NCBI RefSeq assembly: GCF_000518545.1
Contig: NZ_KI912451.1
Location: forward strand, 96,381 to 160,380
Length of the DNA stretch: 64,000 nt
Direction: 5' to 3'
Origin: Hallella seregens ATCC 51272
GTDB taxonomy: Bacteria; Bacteroidota; Bacteroidia; Bacteroidales; Bacteroidaceae
Positions 38,560 to 46,262 of the stretch are shown one piece after another. The first letter of the stretch is position 1. Each line of letters starts with the position of its first letter. The notes under the pieces were generated by a model. It was not told the DNA's origin and did not search any database. It saw nothing but the letters and a program-made list of their open reading frames with translations. The translations under genes were made by a program, and so were the position numbers.

Positions 38560-40008
38560 ATGATTGACAAGGAAAAAGTAAACCTGAATATGAAGAAGCA
38601 GTGGGCGAAGTTTGTGGCCGTCCTCGTGCTCTATCTGCTGTTCCTCTGGTGGCTGCAAAGCTGGTTGGGACTCGTGGTGGTGCCTTTCATCTACGATGTC
38701 TATATCTCGAAAAAGATCAGATGGCAGTGGTGGAAGACGGCCGAGGGCCCCGTGAGGTTCATCATGAGCTGGGTGGACGCGCTGGTGTTTGCCTTGGTGG
38801 CCGTGTATTTCATCAACCTGTTCTTCTTCCAGAACTATGTCATTCCCTCCAGTTCGCTGGAAAAGAGTCTGCTCACGGGCGACTATCTCTTCGTGTCGAA
38901 GCTGAGCTACGGCCCGCGCATCCCGCAGACACCGCTCACCGTGCCCCTGACGCAACACACCCTGCCCGTCCTCAATACCAAAAGTTATATCGAGTGGCCG
39001 CATTGGGACTACCGGCGCGTGAAGGGGCTGGGCAAGGTGAAACTGAACGACATCGTGGTGTTCAACTATCCTGCCGGCGACACCATCGTGACCGAAGAAC
39101 GCTATCAGGCGGCCGACTATTACAGCATGGTGTACAGCTTTGGCGAGCAGATTTACCAGCAGAACTTCCCCAACCCCGTGGATCCTGCCACGCTGAACCG
39201 GCAGCAACAGCTCGACTTTTTCAAGATGATCTATGGCATTGGGCGCAACTATGTGCTGAACAACCCCAATGAATACGGCTCCATCGACCATCGGCCCACC
39301 GACCGCCGCGAGAACTACGTGAAACGCTGCGTGGGCCTGCCCGGCCAAACGCTGCAGATTAAAAACCGTATTGTCTATCTGGACGGCAAGCCCAACAAGG
39401 AGCCCGACAACGTGCAGTACACGTATTATGTGAAGCTAAAGCGTGACTTGCCCGACGATTTGCTGAAAGAACTCGGCATATCGATGGAGGATTTGACCAG
39501 TCTGAACCAGAACGGATACATGCCACTCACCAAGGCTGCCGTGAAAACGCTCAGCGCGCGCAAGGACTTGGTGGCCAGCATCCGGCTGAATACCGATGCC
39601 ACCACGGGCGACCTCTACCCGCTGGACATGGTGACGGGATGGACGCGAGATAACTATGGTCCTGTGTGGATACCGAAAAAGGGAGCCACGCTGAAGCTCA
39701 CGATGGACAACATTGCCGTTTACGAACGGCCCATACGGGTGTACGAGGGCAACGCGCTGGAGGTGAAGAACAACCAAATCTACATCAACGGTCGGCTGGC
39801 CACGAGCTACACGTTCAAGATGGACTACTACTGGATGATGGGCGACAACCGTCACAACTCGGCCGACTCACGCTACTGGGGCTTCGTGCCCGAGGACCAC
39901 GTCGTGGGCAAGCCCATCTTTATCTGGTACAGTTCCGACCCCGACCGCCGCGGTTTCTCGGGCGTGCGCTGGCATCGGCTGTTCCGTTGGGTGGACAACA
40001 TCAAGTAA
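38560..40008 (+). CDS. lepB: Signal peptidase I
   Basis: LepB is the inner-membrane serine protease that removes signal peptides from exported proteins. At 482 aa it is long, as in Bacteroidota, with two N-terminal membrane segments (about 18-45 and 72-90). The catalytic serine is in IPSSSLEKSLLTGD (S99) and the lysine in NYVKRCVGLPG (K255). The conserved MMGDNRHNSADSRYWG near the C-terminus completes the fold. A large insertion between the serine and lysine regions (about 115-245) accounts for the extra length. It is 91 nt after dapB and 31 nt before a paralogue that lacks the catalytic residues. Confidence 0.95.
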   Translation: MIDKEKVNLNMKKQWAKFVAVLVLYLLFLWWLQSWLGLVVVPFIYDVYISKKIRWQWWKTAEGPVRFIMSWVDALVFALVAVYFINLFFFQNYVIPSSSLEKSLLTGDYLFVSKLSYGPRIPQTPLTVPLTQHTLPVLNTKSYIEWPHWDYRRVKGLGKVKLNDIVVFNYPAGDTIVTEERYQAADYYSMVYSFGEQIYQQNFPNPVDPATLNRQQQLDFFKMIYGIGRNYVLNNPNEYGSIDHRPTDRRENYVKRCVGLPGQTLQIKNRIVYLDGKPNKEPDNVQYTYYVKLKRDLPDDLLKELGISMEDLTSLNQNGYMPLTKAAVKTLSARKDLVASIRLNTDATTGDLYPLDMVTGWTRDNYGPVWIPKKGATLKLTMDNIAVYERPIRVYEGNALEVKNNQIYINGRLATSYTFKMDYYWMMGDNRHNSADSRYWGFVPEDHVVGKPIFIWYSSDPDRRGFSGVRWHRLFRWVDNIK

Positions 40009-40039
40009 ACCGGGGGCGAGTCTGCTCCCCTTTCCTTTC

Positions 40040-40522
40040 ATGAAACAGGCATTGAAGGCCCTCCTCACGCTGTTTGGTGCGCTGGTGATCGTGTTCATCG
40101 TGCGCGCCTATGCCTTTACCATCTATACGGCGCCCGTTGCTGTAGGCCATACACTGGTGCCGGGCGACCGCGTGCTGGTGAACAAGTGGGTGCGTGCCGG
40201 TTTTGTGCGGGGCGACTTGCTGGTGTTCAGTCCGCAGGACGGGCCTCGGGCCGTTGGGCCGGAAAGCGGCGGACGGATGGGCGGCAGCCATGGATGGCCG
40301 TTGTTGCGCACCCGTTGCGAGCTCGTGGGTAGGGTGGAAGCCCTGCCCGGCGACACTATCACGTGGCGTGGCGTGCGCTATCGGATTCCCCTGCGCTGCT
40401 GTCGCCGTTGCGGTTGTCCCGACTGCAAGCTCTATCTTGTCGACACGGGCCACGGACAGCTGCTGGTACACCGGCATCAGGTGGTGGGCAAAGCCCGTCG
40501 CCTGTTCCATCTCCCATTTTAA
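40040..40522 (+). CDS. Catalytically degenerate signal-peptidase-I-like protein
   Basis: A 160 aa protein homologous to LepB: one N-terminal membrane segment, then TIYTAPVAVGHTLVPGDRVL, which aligns with the serine box, and ELVGRVEALPGDTI, which aligns with the lysine box. The serine position is alanine (A34) and the lysine position is glycine (G97), so the usual Ser-Lys dyad is absent. A cysteine cluster (C120, C121, C124, C126, C129) follows and could bind zinc. The frame is intact and the gene is 31 nt after lepB, so it is probably co-expressed. A non-proteolytic partner of LepB is one possibility. I cannot tell from the sequence alone. Confidence 0.75.
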   Translation: MKQALKALLTLFGALVIVFIVRAYAFTIYTAPVAVGHTLVPGDRVLVNKWVRAGFVRGDLLVFSPQDGPRAVGPESGGRMGGSHGWPLLRTRCELVGRVEALPGDTITWRGVRYRIPLRCCRRCGCPDCKLYLVDTGHGQLLVHRHQVVGKARRLFHLPF

Positions 40523-40674
40523 GGAAGACGGCGCAGATGGATGGCCTCAATCCGCTTGTTCAACTCCGTCATCCCCACCTTTCCCCGCCGTTGCTTTGGT
40601 TTTCTTCTATAAATGCTTTCTCCTTTCCCTATCGTAGAATCCTTTTTCCTCTATCGTCTTCTTTGTCTTCCCCC

Positions 40675-40746
40675 GTCATAGCCTCCGTCCTCCCTGCCAT
40701 TAGCCTCCGTCCTCCCGTCATTATCCTCCGTCCTTTCTGTCATTAG
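40675..40746. repeat. Pyrimidine-rich 20-22 bp tandem repeats
   Basis: Three imperfect units of the form GTCATTAGCCTCCGTCCTCC, with a partial fourth, occur in the gap before the WbqC gene. No coding frame or RNA fold stands out. Confidence 0.6.
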
Positions 40747-40765
40747 CCCGGCAGAACGCCCATCG

Positions 40766-40797
40766 TTGGCAGTGTCATCGCCGCATGGTTAATTTTG
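40766..40797 (+). promoter_or_regulatory. Promoter of the WbqC gene
   Basis: TTG at 40766-40768, a 21 nt spacer, then TAATTTTG at 40790-40797. The -7 box is 11 nt before the ATG at 40809, so any leader would be very short. The surrounding GAATTATGAATTATGAATTT is itself a small repeat. Confidence 0.5.
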
Positions 40798-40808
40798 AAT
40801 TATGAATT

Positions 40809-41483
40809 ATGAATTTTGAATTGATAACTCCTTTCCTCTCCTCAACCTACTTCGGTCCCGTGCAGTGGTACCAGAAACTGAACCGCGCGGGGGGCTGTCT
40901 GTTGGAGCAACACGACCATTTTATCAAGCAAACCTACCGCAACCGCTGTGTCATTGCCACGACAAACGGACTGCAAGCCCTCACCGTGCCCGTAGAGAGC
41001 TATGAGGGTCCCAAGTGCGAGATGAAAGATATTCGCATCAGCGACCACGGCAACTGGCGGCATCTGCATTGGAATGCCCTGTTGTCGGCCTACGGTGAAA
41101 GCCCGTTCTTCGAGTTCCTGGCCGATGATATTCGTCCTTTCTTCGAGAAGCGGTGGACCTACCTCTTCGACTTCAATCTTGAAATCACCCGTTGCGTCTG
41201 CGACTTGCTGGACATCCAGCCCCGCATTGAACTGACCACGGTGTATGGAGGAAGAGGAGATGAGCGATGGAATGGTGGCGGTAAAGGCGGCCAGCAGATA
41301 GGCGAGGAGAATCATTGGACAGACTATCGCGATGCGATTCGTCCCAAGCACCCTTTGCCCGACGCCAATTTCCATCCCCGTCCCTATTACCAGGTCTATG
41401 CCTGGAAGCATGGGTTCCATCCCAATCTCTCCATCCTCGACCTGCTGTTCAACGAAGGCAACGAGGCGGTGCTGTACTTGTAG
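40809..41483 (+). CDS. WbqC family protein
   Basis: A 224 aa WbqC-type protein: the opening FLSSTYFGPVQWYQKLNRA followed by EQHDHFIKQTYRNRCVI and the later HLHWNALLSAYGESPFFEF match the family's start, and FHPNLSILDLLFNEG its C-terminus. Members occur in O-antigen and other polysaccharide clusters, but the activity is not established. It follows the signal peptidase pair, the same order found in other Bacteroidales. A perfect hairpin begins at its last stop-codon base. Confidence 0.85.
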   Translation: MNFELITPFLSSTYFGPVQWYQKLNRAGGCLLEQHDHFIKQTYRNRCVIATTNGLQALTVPVESYEGPKCEMKDIRISDHGNWRHLHWNALLSAYGESPFFEFLADDIRPFFEKRWTYLFDFNLEITRCVCDLLDIQPRIELTTVYGGRGDERWNGGGKGGQQIGEENHWTDYRDAIRPKHPLPDANFHPRPYYQVYAWKHGFHPNLSILDLLFNEGNEAVLYL

Positions 41484-41523
41484 CGGGCATTCCCGGCGAG
41501 CCTCTCTGGCCGGGAATGCCCGC
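41483..41523 (+). terminator. Hairpin between WbqC and nitroreductase genes
   Basis: A 15 bp perfect stem (41483-41497 with 41509-41523) and an 11 nt loop start at the final base of the WbqC stop codon. The genes converge here, so it can serve both strands. No long T-run follows. Confidence 0.75.
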
Positions 41524-41593
41524 TTGTGATGTCGGTTTGCGGAACATGCAGGGACGTTTGCCCATGCACATGCCATCCAAACCCTGTATTTTT

Positions 41594-42319
41594 TTATATT
41601 CTGTGGTACATTTGATCGAAAGGCAGACGGAAACGTTCGCCCCGCACGCCCTCGGGCAAGCGGATGCCACAGGTGATAACCATGTTGATGCCACAGTCGT
41701 GGGGCAGGTGCAACGCTTTCTTCACCAGCCGGCTGTCGAATCCTTCCAGCGGACAGGTGTCGTAACCTTGCTCGCTCATGGCCAGCATGAAGGTCTGCAC
41801 GGCCAGTGCACAGCTCTTGTGCACCACCGTGCGCACCTCACTTTCGCGCACTTGGTGCACGATGGGACGGAAGAGACCGATGCACTGCACCAAGGCTTTG
41901 TTCAGCAATCCCTTGATGCCGAAGAAGCGGCTGTACTGCAAGGGTATCAGTCGGTTGTAGTAGAGTTTCTGCAAATGGATGCGCCGCGCTTGGCGGTCTT
42001 TTGGGCTATTTTGCAGAATCTCCTCGATGCCCGCCTGCAACACGGCCTTGGCATGCTGCCGGTAGCGGTCTTGCCGCGTCACGAACACCACCATCTGCTG
42101 GGCGGTTCGGGCACTGCCCTGGTTCAGACAAGCCTTGGTGAGCAGGGCCATCGTGTCGGGCTGGGTGACGTGGTAGCACTCCCACAGCTGCATGTTCGAG
42201 CTCGTTGGGGCCAGCGTGGCCTGTCGGAGACAGTCTTCCACACGCTCGGTATCGAGCGGTTTGTTGGGGTCGTATCTTCTGACGGCCCGTCTGTGTTCAA
42301 GAATTTCCCTTAATGTCAT
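41594..42319 (-). CDS. Nitroreductase family flavoprotein
   Basis: A 241 aa FMN-dependent oxidoreductase of the nitroreductase superfamily. The opening REILEHRRAVRRYDPNKP and LAPTSSNMQLWECYHV are the FMN-binding signatures of that family, and VVHKSCALAVQTFMLAMSEQGYDTCPLEGF is in the place of the conserved C-terminal helix region. It would use NAD(P)H to reduce quinones, nitro compounds or similar substrates. The exact substrate is unknown. Its start is 19 nt after the M16 peptidase stop, in an operon. Confidence 0.88.
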   Translation of the reverse strand: MTLREILEHRRAVRRYDPNKPLDTERVEDCLRQATLAPTSSNMQLWECYHVTQPDTMALLTKACLNQGSARTAQQMVVFVTRQDRYRQHAKAVLQAGIEEILQNSPKDRQARRIHLQKLYYNRLIPLQYSRFFGIKGLLNKALVQCIGLFRPIVHQVRESEVRTVVHKSCALAVQTFMLAMSEQGYDTCPLEGFDSRLVKKALHLPHDCGINMVITCGIRLPEGVRGERFRLPFDQMYHRI

Positions 42320-42338
42320 GTTCTGAAGTTCTGGTTGT

Positions 42339-43574
42339 CTATTGGTAAATGAGCGTCGTCATGCGCTCGGGATCGAAAACTTCGTGGGCCACGGCGTGCA
42401 GATTCTCGACCGTGATACGGTCTATGCTGGCGTAGAGCGACGTGATGTCGCGCTCCCATCCATAGTACAGAAAGCTCTTTCCGAAGTCCAATGCAAAGTT
42501 CTCCCGGTTGTCGCACGCCACGCCGATCTGCCCTTTCAGCTGCTTTTGGGCGGCCCGCAGCCTCGTGGCGGTGACGGGGCGCAGCCTCAAGCGGTCGAGT
42601 TCGCGGCGCACCAGATGGAGGCATCGCTTCACGTCCCCGGCGTCGCACCCGAAGTAAGTGGACCAGATGCCGGTGTCGCCGTAGCTTGTCATGGTGGTCT
42701 CCACGGTGTAGACGAGTCCCCGATGCTCGCGCAACACCATGTTGAGACGGGCATTCATGCCCGGTCCGCCCAGCATGTTGCAGAGCAGATAGAGGCTCAT
42801 CCTGCGTTCGTCGCGGAAGTCGTAGCCCCGCCCACCCAGCATGACGTGGGCCTGATGTGTGCCGCGCGAGGAGACGAAGAGCCGTTTGTTCTCTTGCTCT
42901 CCACGTGGGAGCGATGGGGAGGGAGCGGGTGCATCGCAGAGAAAGGAGCCGGGAACCGGCGTGTAGGACTCGAGGCACTTCATCACTTTCTTGAACGTTA
43001 CGTCGCCGTACACAAAGAAGACGGCATTGTCGGGACGGTAGTATTTTCGCGTGAAGCGCAGGGCATCCGAGGTGGTGAAGCCACGCACGTGGTCGGCCGT
43101 GCCCAGAATGTTGTGGCCCAGAGGGTGTCCTCGAAAGACCAGATTCTCGAATTCGTCGTAGATGAGCTCAGCCGGCGAGTCGTTGTAACTCTCTATTTCG
43201 TCGCAGATCACCTCCACTTCCTTGTCTATTTCGCTTTGCGGATAGGTGGAGTGGAACACCATATCGCTCAGCAGATCGATGGCCCGCGTCACGTGATCTT
43301 TCAGGATGGCGGCATAGAAAGTGGTGCATTCCTTGTTGGTGAATGCGTTCAGGTCGCCGCCGACACTCTCCAGACCATTGATGATGTTCCAGGCTTTGCG
43401 TCGCTCGGTGCCCTTGAAAGTGACGTGTTCGCAGAAGTGGGCCAGCCCCTCTTCGCCCGGGGCCTCGTTGCGTGTGCCCACCGCAATTTGATAGCCGCAA
43501 TAGACGACGGGCGACGGGGAGGGCAGGTGGATGACGCGAAGGCCGTTGGGAAGTGTTGCCGTGTTATAGTTCAT
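42339..43574 (-). CDS. M16-family zinc peptidase
   Basis: A 411 aa metallopeptidase of the M16 (pitrilysin/processing peptidase-like) family. The inverted zinc motif HFCEH (H46, E49, H50) sits in GLAHFCEHVTFKGTERR, followed by the second conserved region (NKECTTFYAAILKDHVTRAI and EVICDEIESYNDSP). The C-terminal half is the usual inactive domain (LREHRGLVYTVETTMTSY). It would act as a single-domain-pair peptidase, likely cytoplasmic or periplasmic since no signal peptide is visible. It is 10 nt after the small membrane protein gene in one operon. Confidence 0.92.
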   Translation of the reverse strand: MNYNTATLPNGLRVIHLPSPSPVVYCGYQIAVGTRNEAPGEEGLAHFCEHVTFKGTERRKAWNIINGLESVGGDLNAFTNKECTTFYAAILKDHVTRAIDLLSDMVFHSTYPQSEIDKEVEVICDEIESYNDSPAELIYDEFENLVFRGHPLGHNILGTADHVRGFTTSDALRFTRKYYRPDNAVFFVYGDVTFKKVMKCLESYTPVPGSFLCDAPAPSPSLPRGEQENKRLFVSSRGTHQAHVMLGGRGYDFRDERRMSLYLLCNMLGGPGMNARLNMVLREHRGLVYTVETTMTSYGDTGIWSTYFGCDAGDVKRCLHLVRRELDRLRLRPVTATRLRAAQKQLKGQIGVACDNRENFALDFGKSFLYYGWERDITSLYASIDRITVENLHAVAHEVFDPERMTTLIYQ

Positions 43575-43584
43575 TGGGGAAAAA

Positions 43585-43836
43585 TCAGCGACGCTTCAGC
43601 CGCAATTTGTTCAGGCCATTGTCCGTTCCCGTGGTCTGTGGCTTCTCCATGTCCGGGTCGTCGGGATCGGTATAGTCCACCATCACGGGCTCACCTTCGT
43701 AAGAAAATTCTTCTGCGGCCTCGATGTGGTTGACGCCTGACACAGTCTTGCTGCCGTGACTTTCATAAATGACCAGCACGACCAGCAGGCCGAACAGAAA
43801 AGCCACAAACTTGGCCATGGACCGGGTATCAATCAT
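43585..43836 (-). CDS. Small membrane protein, uncharacterised
   Basis: An 83 aa protein that I do not recognise. It has one membrane segment near the start (MAKFVAFLFGLLVVLVIYE) followed by an acidic, soluble tail (DYTDPDDPDMEK) and a basic end. The ATG at 43818 would begin exactly at the membrane segment and may be the real start. It is the first gene of an operon with the M16 peptidase and nitroreductase and has its own consensus promoter. Confidence 0.6.
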   Translation of the reverse strand: MIDTRSMAKFVAFLFGLLVVLVIYESHGSKTVSGVNHIEAAEEFSYEGEPVMVDYTDPDDPDMEKPQTTGTDNGLNKLRLKRR

Positions 43837-43891
43837 AGGTCTCTCTTTTTAAAAGGTAAGTGTGATGCTGTAGATGGTGATTCGATGCTTG

Positions 43892-43923
43892 CAAAAGTAC
43901 CGAAAAAAAGCGTTACGGCCAAA
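43892..43923 (-). promoter_or_regulatory. Promoter of the small protein-M16-nitroreductase operon
   Basis: On the minus strand, TTTG (43923-43920), 20 nt, TACTTTTG (43899-43892), a consensus Bacteroidota promoter. It is divergent from the sugar kinase promoter only 18 nt away. Confidence 0.75.
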
Positions 43924-43941
43924 TTAAAACGGTTCTTTCGT

Positions 43942-43972
43942 TTTGCCCTTTATCCGATTTCTGCTATCTTTG
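43942..43972 (+). promoter_or_regulatory. Promoter of the sugar kinase gene
   Basis: TTTG (43942-43945), 19 nt, TATCTTTG (43965-43972) match the consensus exactly. The -7 box is 45 nt before the ATG at 44018. Confidence 0.75.
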
Positions 43973-44017
43973 CAAAGATTATAGGCCAAGTTTGTCGCCG
44001 GATTAACAGTTATCATC

Positions 44018-44959
44018 ATGCGCAAAGTTATCGGAATAGGAGAGACCGTGCTCGACATTATCTTTAAAAACGGGCAACCCATCGGGGCTTATCCGGGTGG
44101 TTCCACGTTCAATGCCATCATCTCGCTGGGGCGTTCGGAGGTGAACAGCACCTTTATCAGCGAGGCCGGACGCGACCGCGTGGGCCGGCACATCATCGAC
44201 TTTCTGAAAGAGAATGGCGTGAATGCCGACAACGTGAACGTGTTCCCCGACTCCAAGTCGCCCATTTCGCTGGCGTTCCTCGACGAACACAATGATGCAG
44301 AGTACATTTTCTACAAGGATCATCCCCACGACCAGCTCGATTTCATCTACCCTGACGTGCAGCCCGACGATATCGTGCTCTTCGGATCGTTCTACGCCGT
44401 CAACCCGGTCATTCGGCCGCAGATGGTCGGACTGCTCGACTATGCACGCAGTCACGGCGCCATTGTCTATTATGACGTGAACTATCGGCCCTCTCATCGC
44501 GACGAGGTGATGCGGATCACGCCCAACCTTTTGGAGAATCTTGAGTATGCCGACATCGTGCGGGGCTCGCACGAGGACTTCGAGGTGCTCTATAGATTAC
44601 AGGACCCCGACAAGGTCTACAACGCTGAAATCTCCTTCTACTGCAAGAAATTCATTTATACCCACGGCGGTAATCCTGTGGAGTTGCGGGCCGAGAACGG
44701 CTTCAAACGCAGCTATCCCACACCGCAGACTGCCGCGGAGAGCACCATCGGCGCGGGCGACAACTTCAATGCGGGCCTGATCTACGGTCTGCTCAAATAC
44801 GGCATTCGGCGCAGCGACATCGAGCGCGGGCTGTCGGCCGACCAGTGGGACAACATCATTCGCTGCGCCCAGGAATACTCGGCCGACTGCTGCAAGAGCA
44901 TCTTCAACTACGTGTCGCACGAATTTGGCGCGCGCAAGCGGGCCGAGCTCGGCGTGTGA
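44018..44959 (+). CDS. PfkB-family carbohydrate kinase
   Basis: A 313 aa ribokinase-superfamily sugar kinase that would phosphorylate a hexose, most likely a fructose-type sugar. The first signature region GIGETVLDIIFKNG and PGGSTFNAIISLGR bind the sugar, and the ATP and catalytic motif STIGAGDNFNAG contains the catalytic aspartate D248. The length is normal for fructokinases. It stands alone on a consensus promoter, and its 3' end meets a bidirectional terminator. The substrate is not certain. Confidence 0.9.
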   Translation: MRKVIGIGETVLDIIFKNGQPIGAYPGGSTFNAIISLGRSEVNSTFISEAGRDRVGRHIIDFLKENGVNADNVNVFPDSKSPISLAFLDEHNDAEYIFYKDHPHDQLDFIYPDVQPDDIVLFGSFYAVNPVIRPQMVGLLDYARSHGAIVYYDVNYRPSHRDEVMRITPNLLENLEYADIVRGSHEDFEVLYRLQDPDKVYNAEISFYCKKFIYTHGGNPVELRAENGFKRSYPTPQTAAESTIGAGDNFNAGLIYGLLKYGIRRSDIERGLSADQWDNIIRCAQEYSADCCKSIFNYVSHEFGARKRAELGV

Positions 44960-45006
44960 TGCGCCATGCCCCTGCCCCGCATCAGGGCATCGGGGGCGGG
45001 CAGACA

Positions 45007-45054
45007 AAAGGGCAGGGCCGTAGGAACAGAAATGTTCCTACGGCCCTGCCCTTT
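45007..45054. terminator. Bidirectional terminator
   Basis: A 22 bp perfect stem (45007-45028 with 45033-45054) with a GAAA loop lies between the converging sugar kinase and thiol-disulfide genes. Short T-runs follow on both strands. Confidence 0.85.
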
Positions 45055-45069
45055 GTCAGTTTTATCCTT

Positions 45070-46212
45070 TTACTTGTTTCCGAACGTCTCGTCCAGGAAA
45101 GTATAGAAGGCGGGGTCTTCGCCCACAACGGTCTTTACAATCTTGCCGGCGGGGTCCAGGATAATCTTCGTGGGGAAGCCCTGGATGCCATAGTCGGCCA
45201 GCACCTTGCCGTCACGCGGGTTGTACACGTGGAGCCAGGGTAGGGCGTGCTTCTCTACAGCGGCTTTCCACTTGGCTTCGGTGTCGTTGCAGTCGATGCC
45301 CAGAATCTCAAACTTGCCCTTATACTTCTCATAATAGGCCTTCATCTCGGGAAATCCCTTGATGCACCAGCCGCACCACGAGCCCCAGAAGTCCAGAATG
45401 ACATACTTGCCCCGCAGACTCGACAGCGTGAGCGGCTTGCCCTCGATGTCGTTCAGCGTGAAGTCGGGAGCTTCCACGCCGGCTGCCTGCTTCTTGGCTG
45501 CCTCGGCTTCGGCTTTCTCCTGCGCCTCCATGTGGTCGATGATGCCTTGGTAAAAGTGCTTCATGCGGCCCTCGCGCACGGCAGGTGAGAGCAGCAGGAC
45601 GGCAGCTTTCATCTGCTCCAGCTCTCCCAGTTCGGGAATGATGGCCGCGCTGGCCTCGTAGTCGGGGTGCTGTTTGATAAAGGCCATGATGCCGTCGGCT
45701 TTCTGCTGGCGCAGGGCCGGGGCTTTCTCCTGAAACTCATTCATCAGCGTTTCCTGGCTCTCGCCGGCTTCCATCCGCTTGTTCAGACTGGCGTAGAAGT
45801 CGCTGAAAGGCTTGCCGGCGGCCTCCATGGCGCGGTCGGCCTCGTTGAACTCACGGTAGAACTTGGAGCCCGTGAGGTAGTAATTGGATGTCACGTCGCC
45901 CGACAGCTCGGCCGTCTCGCCCGGCACGGCAATCATCTGAAAGCTGCCGCCGCCTTCCTGGCGCAGGAACTCCGGTGTGCATACCGTGATGACGGAGGGC
46001 CTGTCCACGCTCACCGTGAAGTCGAACTTGCCGTCCTTCACCAGCACGGTGTCCTGCTTGTGGTCCCGTTCGCCCTGCGGAATAAAGACGAAGAGCGAGT
46101 CGGTCAAGCCTTTGAGTTGTCCTTTGATGTGTACAAGGCCGTCTGCTGCGGCTGCAGTGGCGGGCACGAGGCTTGAAGCCGCGAGTGCCAGCCCCAATAG
46201 AATATTCTTCAT
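45070..46212 (-). CDS. Thiol-disulfide oxidoreductase, DUF4369 and TlpA-like domains
   Basis: A 380 aa exported protein: a signal peptide (about 1-22), an N-terminal beta-rich domain of the DUF4369 type (VHIKGQLKGLTDSLFVFIPQ), a helical middle, and a C-terminal thioredoxin fold with WGSWCGWCIKGF (C280 and C283 active-site pair) and the cis-proline region GFPTKIILD. Such proteins reduce disulfides in the periplasm or at the outer membrane. The substrate is unknown. It lies downstream of the DEAD-box helicase, 50 nt away and on the same strand. Confidence 0.9.
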   Translation of the reverse strand: MKNILLGLALAASSLVPATAAAADGLVHIKGQLKGLTDSLFVFIPQGERDHKQDTVLVKDGKFDFTVSVDRPSVITVCTPEFLRQEGGGSFQMIAVPGETAELSGDVTSNYYLTGSKFYREFNEADRAMEAAGKPFSDFYASLNKRMEAGESQETLMNEFQEKAPALRQQKADGIMAFIKQHPDYEASAAIIPELGELEQMKAAVLLLSPAVREGRMKHFYQGIIDHMEAQEKAEAEAAKKQAAGVEAPDFTLNDIEGKPLTLSSLRGKYVILDFWGSWCGWCIKGFPEMKAYYEKYKGKFEILGIDCNDTEAKWKAAVEKHALPWLHVYNPRDGKVLADYGIQGFPTKIILDPAGKIVKTVVGEDPAFYTFLDETFGNK

Positions 46213-46262
46213 ACTTTCAGTGTTGATAAGTTACTTTTCTGTTGTGTCGGGCCGGGAAGCCG

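Larger units (their letters stand above)
40523..40808. other. Intergenic region with short repeats and a promoter
   Basis: This 286 nt gap holds no gene. It includes pyrimidine-rich tandem copies of a 20-22 bp motif (cores CCTCCGTCCT) at about 40675-40746, then an AT-rich stretch with a promoter box next to the following start codon. Confidence 0.5.
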
